From contig JABMQX010000016.1 of assembly GCA_013203085.1 (NCBI GenBank), positions 1 to 12,384 on the forward strand: a DNA stretch of 12,384 nt. The letters are read 5' to 3'. This DNA is from a bacterium. Lineage in GTDB: Bacteria; Auribacterota; JABMQX01. Both the position numbers and the translations under genes were made by a program. The notes under the pieces were generated by a model. It was not told where the DNA came from. It saw nothing but the letters and a program-made list of their open reading frames with translations, and searched no databases. Of this stretch, positions 1 through 5,532 are shown one piece after another (the stretch's first letter is position 1; each line of letters opens with the position of its first letter).

Positions 1-1
1 C

Positions 2-109
2 AGTCCTGGTCGAAATCTCACCTTCAGTAAACTGGAAGATGGAAAGAACAAGGCGGCTGCTGTGCAGGGGGCAAATGTGGTGCCAGCCGCCTTGCGAGGT
101 AGAGGGTAA
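2..109 (+). CDS. C-terminal end of an unidentified protein, possibly cold-shock domain (partial)
   Basis: An open frame enters from the left edge and ends with TAA at 107-109, giving 35 residues. It contains GRNLTF, then an acidic/basic turn (KLEDGKNK) and AAAVQGANVV. The spacing of G..LTF, a charged loop, K..AAA and a terminal V resembles the last beta strands of a cold-shock domain, where bacterial Csp proteins have G..VSF...KGPAA.NV. That is a resemblance over about 25 residues only. The stretch also contains a perfect 10-bp inverted repeat (50-59 with 84-93). It could equally be a chance open frame, because no start is visible and it is short. Confidence 0.3.
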   Translation, partial: SPGRNLTFSKLEDGKNKAAAVQGANVVPAALRGRG

Positions 110-176
110 GTCATGATCTTGCTCTACCTGTTGAGAGAGGGTGCCGGTCTGGGGTGATTGTCAAGAGAAGAGGGGT

Positions 177-210
177 GAAGGCGGTACCCTCGGGGAAAGG
201 CACCGCCTTC
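177..210 (+). terminator. Stem-loop, candidate terminator of the left-edge gene
   Basis: Arms GAAGGCGGT (177-185) and ACCGCCTTC (202-210) are perfectly complementary over 9 bp around a 16-nt loop. Two further C-G pairs are possible inside the loop after one mismatch. Only TTT follows, so it is a weak intrinsic terminator at best. It lies about 70 nt past the stop codon at 107-109. Confidence 0.35.
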
Positions 211-671
211 TTTGAACGAGGTAACGGGGACTTAGGGGATCATCTTACATTACGAAGTGCCTCCAAGATTGTCAACACTCATGTCTCGAATTTCCAACTG
301 AAGGGGGATGAGGGCACCAGCGATTATACCGAACTGAAACGGCCCACGGAGGTTGTAGCAAATCAGTCTCCAAGAACGGCGGACAAAATATCTTAAGTCC
401 TTGGTCGCGCAGTTCTGCCATAGTATCGCCCTGCTCTGAACGATAGGCAAGAAACGCTCGTAAAGGTGCGAATAGTGAACGAAAGGCCAAAAACGCTTTT
501 ATCCGGCGCGACAGAAGCGAATGCGTGGGGCTTCTCTGCCATCGGACGGAGATACGAGGTGGATAACGTCATGTCCGCGTCTCTTCTGAGACCTTCCACA
601 GGCGAACTAATGCTGGGCTACTTGCGAAGGAATTCGCCACCAGGCGGCGCTGCTAATTTACACGCTGAAAC

Positions 672-687
672 CTGGCGCCCCTGCCAG
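672..687 (-). terminator. Short hairpin after the isomerase gene
   Basis: CTGGC (672-676) pairs with GCCAG (683-687) across a 6-nt loop, starting 4 nt beyond the minus-strand stop codon at 692-694. On the minus strand the stem is followed by GTTTC, not a real T tract. It is plausible as a weak terminator or 3' end stabiliser. The stem is only 5 bp, so chance is possible. Confidence 0.25.
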
Positions 688-691
688 CCGC

Positions 692-1636
692 TCACACATC
701 GCAAAGTATGATCGCCTCCCTAAGGCCTTCCAGCGGATCACGCGTCGGCATGAATTCATGTCCGATGTAGCCTTTGTAGCTGATGTCCATGAGTGCTTGC
801 ACAACCGGCGGATAGTTAATCTCTTGCTTCTCGTCGAGTTCGCCCCTGCCGGGGTTGCCCGCGGTGTGGACATGGCCGATGTATTCACCGCATTGCCTAA
901 TTCGGCGGACCAAGTCACCGTCCATGATCTGAACATGATAAACGTCGAACAGGAGCTTCATGTTCGGCGAACCGACTTTCTTGATGATGTCCATGCAATA
1001 ATCCACGTGGTCGCCCTGGTAGCCGGGGCAACCCTTCATTGGATGACTATCGTCTCGGGTGTTGAGCTGCTCGAGGCACAAATTGACTTTCTTCTTCTCC
1101 GCGTATCCGATGATCTTCTTGTATCCCTTAACGCAGTTCCTCGCGCCCTCGTCCGGGTCAACCTTACTACCCTTCTCCTCGCCGGACGTATCGCCGTAAC
1201 CCGTGAAAGTGATAACGTTCTTGAACCCGGCGTCGGCCGTGGCATCGATCGCTTTCTCGATTTTGCTGAGGCACTCGTCCCAATGTAAGTGGTTGTTCAT
1301 ACCCCTTACGAAAAGGTGCGAGGGCGTGATGGCGCAGACCAGGGCGTATTTTTTGAGCGTCGGCCAGCCTTTAGGCGCGACCAGTTCGACGCTCTTGCAG
1401 CCGAGTTGCCTGGCGACTTGACAGTTTCTCTCGAGATCCCAATACGCTTCAAAGCACCAACGCGCGATGGACTGATTGATCCTGCCCTTGGTCACGGCTT
1501 GGGATTCTGCTTTGGACTTGGGAGGTCGGGCGAGGCCAAAAGCTCCCATCGCAGCCGTGCCCGCCATGCCGGCCAAAATCCGGCGTCGGCTAATGTTTTC
1601 CTTTCTGCTGGAATTCGAACTGTTCTCGGTGCTCAT
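692..1636 (-). CDS. Tat-exported sugar-phosphate isomerase/epimerase, hydroxypyruvate isomerase-like TIM barrel
   Basis: A 314-residue protein of the xylose isomerase-like TIM-barrel family (AP endonuclease 2 type). Residues 1-45 carry a twin-arginine signal (SRRRILAGMAG) and a hydrophobic stretch, so export by Tat is predicted. The barrel starts near residue 52. The hydroxypyruvate isomerase signature is well kept: LEQLN with Glu189, LLFDVYHVQIMDGD with Asp231, GHVHTAGNPGRGE with His257, then EINY and GHEFMPT with Glu294. Glu189, Asp231 and Glu294 match metal-binding acids of the E. coli Hyi type. The family interconverts hydroxypyruvate and tartronate semialdehyde, but many exported homologues have unknown substrates, so the reaction is not certain. 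The start is supported by AGAGGA (plus-strand 1643-1648), 6 nt upstream of the ATG. The gene has the same orientation as the FMN reductase, with a 167-bp gap, and may or may not be co-transcribed. Confidence 0.88.
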   Translation of the reverse strand: MSTENSSNSSRKENISRRRILAGMAGTAAMGAFGLARPPKSKAESQAVTKGRINQSIARWCFEAYWDLERNCQVARQLGCKSVELVAPKGWPTLKKYALVCAITPSHLFVRGMNNHLHWDECLSKIEKAIDATADAGFKNVITFTGYGDTSGEEKGSKVDPDEGARNCVKGYKKIIGYAEKKKVNLCLEQLNTRDDSHPMKGCPGYQGDHVDYCMDIIKKVGSPNMKLLFDVYHVQIMDGDLVRRIRQCGEYIGHVHTAGNPGRGELDEKQEINYPPVVQALMDISYKGYIGHEFMPTRDPLEGLREAIILCDV

Positions 1637-1803
1637 GTTTTTTCCTCTGCTCTGATTTGTCAGGCCCTCTACTTTCTCATTGACCGCCGTCGGAGGAGTA
1701 TTGAATTGCTATGTTACTTGTCAGCCCATAGTCAGCCGTGCTGCGACTACCGGCGTGAATCACTGATGACTTTGCACTGATTCAATCCGGATCTTAGCCG
1801 GAA
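1637..1803 (-). other. Spacer between reductase and isomerase genes
   Basis: A gap of 167 bp between two minus-strand genes. Just past the reductase stop, TCCGG (1786-1790) pairs with CCGGA (1798-1802) around a 7-nt loop, a weak terminator-like hairpin. I found no convincing -35/-10 pair for the isomerase gene. A CTGACA-like hexamer is present on the minus strand but its -10 partner is poor. Confidence 0.3.
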
Positions 1804-2370
1804 TTAAGCTCCCACGATGTCTCCGGCCATTGTCTTCGCTGTTTCCATAGCTTCGGAAGCGATCGAATCCGGTGTTGTACAGAACGGAACAACATATTTG
1901 CCAACGACGTTGCATTGGCCGTAATTACTAAGTCTGTCAAAGCTTTCCTGGATGAGGTCCGCATTATTCTCAACAGGCCCCGCACAGGTAACCAAAAGCG
2001 CTGTACGTTTTCCTTCTAATAGCGACTTGTAATCTGGACTGCCGTAACCGGTCACGAGGCAAAAATGCCGGTCGATAAGTGCCTTCATCTGTGAAGAGAA
2101 ACCCCAGGCGTAAAGCGGCGAGGCGTATATCACTGCGTCCGCGCCCATCATACGCTCGAATATTGATGCGGCATCATCCTCTTGAACGCATCCAGGTTCA
2201 TTAGGCACCTTCTGGCAGGCACCACATCCTAAACATCCTTTTACGTCACAGGCTGCGATGTTGACTCGGTCCACTTCATGGCCTTCCACAATAAGTTCTT
2301 CGAACAAACCAAGCACTTTTGCCGTATTGCCTTCTTTCTTTGGGCTTCCCAAAATTGTCACAACTTTCAT
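1804..2370 (-). CDS. Flavodoxin-fold NAD(P)H-dependent FMN reductase with cysteine cluster
   Basis: A 188-residue cytoplasmic protein. The N-terminus MKVVTILGSPKKEGNTAKV is a typical first beta strand plus FMN phosphate-binding loop (residues 8-16). Residues 78-101 (ADAVIYASPLYAWGFSSQMKALIDR) form the second flavin-contacting segment of the NADPH-dependent FMN reductase / iron-sulfur flavoprotein family. Cysteines at about 41, 46, 49, 52 and 61 give C-x2-C-x2-C-x8-C, close to the compact motif that binds a 4Fe-4S cluster in archaeal iron-sulfur flavoproteins. The last spacing is longer, so cluster binding is possible but not shown. The ATG is preceded by a full AAGGAGG (plus-strand 2378-2384) at 7 nt, which fixes the start. 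Likely role: electron transfer or quinone/flavin reduction. The substrate cannot be read from the sequence. Confidence 0.9.
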   Translation of the reverse strand: MKVVTILGSPKKEGNTAKVLGLFEELIVEGHEVDRVNIAACDVKGCLGCGACQKVPNEPGCVQEDDAASIFERMMGADAVIYASPLYAWGFSSQMKALIDRHFCLVTGYGSPDYKSLLEGKRTALLVTCAGPVENNADLIQESFDRLSNYGQCNVVGKYVVPFCTTPDSIASEAMETAKTMAGDIVGA

Positions 2371-2384
2371 CGATATTCCTCCTT

Positions 2385-3720
2385 GACAGTAAACCGCCTT
2401 ACCTGATGCTGTGATTATCGGCGTCTGACAAACATCTTATGATTATGCGGCCTAAATCAGATACACGCCCGAGAATGTGCTCGGCACATGTGAACGCATC
2501 GCAGTGACGTATGCCACAACAGAATCCCAATCGGTGCCCAATCTATGAGGCGGGAAATGCTGTATAACACATTTTCGCACGTGGGGCAACAATCTTTCTT
2601 TCAAAGGGTGTCGGCCGGGCTGAATGGCGGAGATTTCCCTCTTTGTCCCAAAGGGCATCCTGGTGCTACCCCGTTTAGCGTTCGGTTTGGACAGCTGCTC
2701 AGGGTGTCTCACAGAAGAAACGGAAAATAAGGCTCGCATAGTGGCATATCGAGCGTTTTTTTCACTTAGCGGCGCCTGAATTCTAAAAGTAGGAGCCAGT
2801 CGATCCAAGGTAGGGGTCAGCGGGGTAGGTTACCGGGTTCAGGTCGAGCTTAATGGCGGAAACGCCTCTTGCAGGTTCGTAATCGACGACCCAACCGGCT
2901 GTTAAGAAGGCACATGGTGTTACGGATCCGGAGGGCCGACTTTTGGTCCTTAGATGACACGTCTAATGATTCAGGAACTCGCGCTCCTCAAGCACAAAAT
3001 GCGGTCTGATTCCGTCATCTTCGGGTGAGGTTGAACCTTCACCGTGCGGACCTGTCAGCCGAGTGCCACATGTTCCGTCAATGCCGCCCTGAATGCTTCT
3101 ACGGATTCCCCAGAAAGCGCGATAGAAACGGTGGGGGGCCAGGGATGGGGATTATGCGCCAGAGTAAAGACTGGAGCGTTCGCCATGCCTCGCTATCGCG
3201 AAAAAGGGAAGTTCCTGGCTGCCCTCCAAGTGCGCCTGGCTGATCTCGGCTGCCTTCATACGGCGCGAAACCGAGCCCATTTAGAAGATTAGGGAGTCAG
3301 GGATCGAACACCATGATGTGTTGTATCCCAGTGGGACGCGCGGAGGATAATCATCTAGCTTTCTATCTCTGTCCTTAGGTGGGGGCAGAAAAGGGGGAAC
3401 TTGCATTATGCTTTCACAAGGGACATCCCTCATCGCCGCAGGCTTTCCGGTTCTGAAACACCAGGAGATGACGCACGTAAGCCTTCACATCCGAGTCAAC
3501 CTCGCCCACTCCCAAACCCACTTGCCGCATATCGTGCTTCATTCACCAGCCCTTTCGGCGAAACGACAGGCGTTTATGGCTGACTCTCAGACCCGTGCTG
3601 GCAGGCGGCGATGGCGGTCGAGGACTTCAGGCTCGCTTCGTCCTCCGATCTGGTCCCGTTGTATAACCTGAGCGGCTGGTGACAGCCGCGAGACGGGGAC
3701 GTCTACGTCTACATCCTCCA
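2385..3720. other. Long divergent spacer without an intact gene
   Basis: About 1.3 kb between the minus-strand reductase and the plus-strand beta-helix region. Several open frames of 60-118 codons exist on both strands, but none has a recognisable domain. The longest is on the minus strand (2452-2808); its end (HRLGTDWDSVVAYVTAM) looks protein-like but is unassigned. A plus-strand frame at 3408-3671 has a purine-rich site upstream (AAGGGGGAAC), also without a recognisable product. There is a small perfect hairpin, ATGTGC-TCG-GCACAT, at 2475-2489. From about 3611 a plus-strand frame reads FRLASSSDLVPLYNLSGW and then hits TGA, which suggests decayed coding DNA. No tRNA could be folded here. Confidence 0.5.
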
Positions 3721-3815
3721 GATAGCGGACCACTACGGGTCCGGCCACCGGCCGCCCCACGTACCCCTGACAATCCGCGCTACTTCCCAACGGCCGCGGA
3801 AAGGCAATTTACCTG
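3721..3815 (+). pseudogene. Frameshifted DUF4038 (GH140-like) N-terminal remnant
   Basis: In one frame the DNA reads DSGPLRV, a run of prolines, then DNPRYF (3769-3786). Two extra bases follow, and the next frame continues NGRGKAIYL (3789-3815). Together this matches the start of DUF4038 proteins, which typically begin GPLRV..NPRYFTDG.GKAVYLTG. The same motif occurs intact at 5025-5105 in this window (NPRYFTDGTGKAIYLTG), so the alignment can be made from the window alone: one codon has lost a single nucleotide. After GKAIYL the similarity stops and TAA follows at 3825-3827. This is a dead fragment, not a gene. Confidence 0.6.
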
Positions 3816-3878
3816 AAGGTGTTGTGGTAATATGTCAATAAAGAAATGAATCTCATTTTGCTTTATAAAGGAGAACAA

Positions 3879-5111
3879 ATGATGAATAAGACTCACCAAT
3901 GCATCTATGTTGTCATCGCCATGATACTTACCATGACGGCATTCTTGACTCCCCGTGCCGTTGAAGCACGGACCTACTACGTGGACACCAGCGGCGACGA
4001 CAACCGCTCGGGCAGCGAGGCAAAGCCATTGCGCACGATTCAAAAGGCTGCGAGCTTGGCCCGTGTGGGGGATACGATTCTGGTGCGCGGCGGCGTCTAC
4101 TCCGAGCCTGTGGTACTGCGCTTCTCCGGACAGGAGGGCAAACCTATCGTGCTAAAAAACTATCCTGGTGAGCGGCCGGCGATTCAGCCCGGTGAGCTGG
4201 GCGAACAACCGCCCGGCCATGGCCTGCTGCTTCAGGCGCAGGAGGGCTATCAAAAACCGATCGGCTGGATCACGATAGAAGGGCTGGAGATTCGTTATGG
4301 GCATGACGGCGTGAAGTTCTACAATGCCCACGACATCATCATCCGCAATTGCCACATCCATCAGAACTGGAATCAAGGCATTCTGGGAAACGGCAATCGC
4401 GTGCTCATTGACCGAAACATCGTCGCTGGCAACGGCACGAACAAAAACGAACGACAGAACCTGATGCACGGAATCTATGCCACGGGAACCGCCTTTACGA
4501 TTACGGACAATCTCATTTATTCCAACACAGCTTATGGCATCCAGGTGGCGGCCTACGATTACAACAGAGACTCGATGGCGGGGCCAGAATATGCGGAGGC
4601 GAAGAACTGGCTGATCGCCAACAACACGATTGCCTTCAACAAGAATCGGGCTGGCGTTGTGATCTGGCAGGATGGTGTCGAGAATTGCGTTGTCCAGAAC
4701 AACATTCTCTACAAGAATGGAGGCGTGAATGGGATCTTGTTCTATTCACAACAGGGTCGGCGCCATCTGGTACGGAACAACATCTTTTATCCACCTGGCG
4801 AGAATCTCGTGGCCACCGAAGACAATGCGTACGAGGCGATCGACAACCAACAGACCGACCCGCGCTTTGTCAACGCCGATTCCTTCGACTTTCACCTTAA
4901 AGCCGGTTCGCCAGCCATTGACGCAGGCTCGGCCGACCGTGCTCCCAAGATGGATTTCGAGGGAAAGCCTCGGCCGCAAGGCGGCAAGGTTGACATCGGG
5001 GCCTATGAGGCTACCTCCGCAACCGGGCCGCTGCGGTGCAGCACAGTGAACCCGCGTTATTTCACCGACGGGACGGGCAAAGCGATCTACCTGACGGGCT
5101 CGCTCCATTGA
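3879..5111 (+). CDS. Secreted right-handed beta-helix protein (choice-of-anchor Q type) running into a broken DUF4038 domain
   Basis: A 410-residue exported protein. A signal peptide covers residues 1-30 (cleavage near VEA-RT). It is followed by TYYVDTSGDDNRSGSEAKPL, the usual opening of parallel beta-helix proteins, and by helix rungs at about 130-320 with repeated NN.I/N.I asparagine ladders. Residues 327-377 (TDPRFVNADSFDFHLKAGSP, then AIDAGS and VDIGAYE) are the typical end of choice-of-anchor Q beta-helix proteins. Such proteins bind or cleave polysaccharide, often pectin. No catalytic residue can be named. From residue 383 the frame continues as the start of a DUF4038 domain (GPLR, NPRYFTDGTGKAIYLTG) and stops at TGA 5109-5111, where the family has Trp. 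AAAGGAG at 3867-3873 supports ATG 3879 or 3882. The upstream in-frame ATG at 3846 lacks a site. Confidence 0.85.
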   Translation: MMNKTHQCIYVVIAMILTMTAFLTPRAVEARTYYVDTSGDDNRSGSEAKPLRTIQKAASLARVGDTILVRGGVYSEPVVLRFSGQEGKPIVLKNYPGERPAIQPGELGEQPPGHGLLLQAQEGYQKPIGWITIEGLEIRYGHDGVKFYNAHDIIIRNCHIHQNWNQGILGNGNRVLIDRNIVAGNGTNKNERQNLMHGIYATGTAFTITDNLIYSNTAYGIQVAAYDYNRDSMAGPEYAEAKNWLIANNTIAFNKNRAGVVIWQDGVENCVVQNNILYKNGGVNGILFYSQQGRRHLVRNNIFYPPGENLVATEDNAYEAIDNQQTDPRFVNADSFDFHLKAGSPAIDAGSADRAPKMDFEGKPRPQGGKVDIGAYEATSATGPLRCSTVNPRYFTDGTGKAIYLTGSLH

Positions 5112-5411
5112 AACAACCTCCGAGATGGAGACGGCTCCGCCTTCGATTATGTTGGGTATCTCGACTTCATGCAGGCTCATCATCACAACCTCATGCAGTT
5201 GTGGGCCTGGGAGAAGGTGCGTCGGGTGCCTGGGACAGATACCGATCCGGGCGACTTTCATTTCACCCCGCCGGTATATCCCCGGCCGGGCAAGGCACTT
5301 GACGGAGGCCCCAAGTTTGAACTCGGCCGGCCGACGTTCGTCGGGCGCGATATATACCTGTCGGAACCTGAGCAGTTGCGACGGATCCCCAACATCGTCC
5401 TTGTTCCATAG
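5025..5411 (+). pseudogene. DUF4038 / GH140 apiosidase-like N-terminal fragment with in-frame TGA
   Basis: The beta-helix frame continues through TGA (5109-5111) in the same phase to TAG at 5409-5411. The parts read NPRYFTDGTGKAIYLTGSLH, stop, NNLRDGDG, FDYVGYLDFMQAHHHNLMQL, WAWEK, then PGKALDGGPKFEL. DUF4038 enzymes read GSHTWNNLQD, FDY..YLDFL..HGHNFIRLW.WE and PGKALDGKPKFDL, so the match is clear on both sides of the stop. The TGA sits exactly at the conserved Trp (TGG to TGA). After KFEL the similarity fades and the rest of the barrel is missing, so the domain is truncated as well as interrupted. The intact family are exported TIM-barrel glycosidases; the founding GH140 member removes apiose from rhamnogalacturonan II. 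Other genes here end in TGA, so TGA is a normal stop in this genome. Confidence 0.75.
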
Positions 5412-5532
5412 CAGAAAGGGGGGTGGAATCAAACCCAGGCATGAAAGGAGCAAATGTTATAATCTGGCGTATCCGCACGTTTGCGTTGACGGGCGTCGTT
5501 CGGACGGCTCATCCATGTACGCGGAGAATGAA
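5412..5532 (+). promoter_or_regulatory. Leader of the large beta-helix gene, with TATAAT and a small overlapping ORF
   Basis: A 121-bp spacer. It holds a perfect TATAAT at 5458-5463, but no recognisable -35 hexamer at 16-18 bp, so a promoter is only possible. AAAGGAG followed by ATG at 5454 opens a frame that stops after two codons. A second small frame, ATG 5441 to TGA 5536 (31 residues), ends in an ATGA overlap with the next start at 5533. None of this is proof of function. Confidence 0.25.

Larger units (their letters stand above)
110..691. other. Non-coding or decayed spacer
   Basis: About 580 bases with no frame that reads like a conserved protein. The short open frames on both strands lack Shine-Dalgarno sites and recognisable motifs. 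It contains the hairpin at 177-210 and a small GC-rich hairpin just past the isomerase stop (672-687). The minus-strand frame around 400-480 reads somewhat like protein but I could not assign it, so a decayed gene fragment is possible. Confidence 0.5.

Noticed and set aside
758..1288. 176-codon plus-strand open frame
   Set aside because: It is the antisense shadow of the isomerase gene, which has a Tat signal, family motifs and a ribosome site.
3295..3315. tRNA T-arm-like sequence on the minus strand (GTTCGATCCCTG)
   Set aside because: The bases either side do not form a 5-bp T stem, and no anticodon arm or acceptor stem could be found nearby.
3846..3878. Earlier ATG (3846) as the start of the beta-helix protein
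   Set aside because: It has no ribosome site, and the AAAGGAG at 3867-3873 lies inside that extension and fits ATG 3879/3882, which leave a normal signal peptide.
5109..5111. Genome-wide reassignment of TGA to Trp
   Set aside because: Several intact genes here (stops at 692-694, 7639-7641 and 9353-9355) end in TGA, and the DUF4038 domain is also truncated further on.
5125..5532. Upstream extension of the large beta-helix frame to ATG 5125
   Set aside because: The extension runs over the DUF4038 fragment in a different phase and lacks a ribosome site; ATG 5533 has a site and starts a signal peptide.
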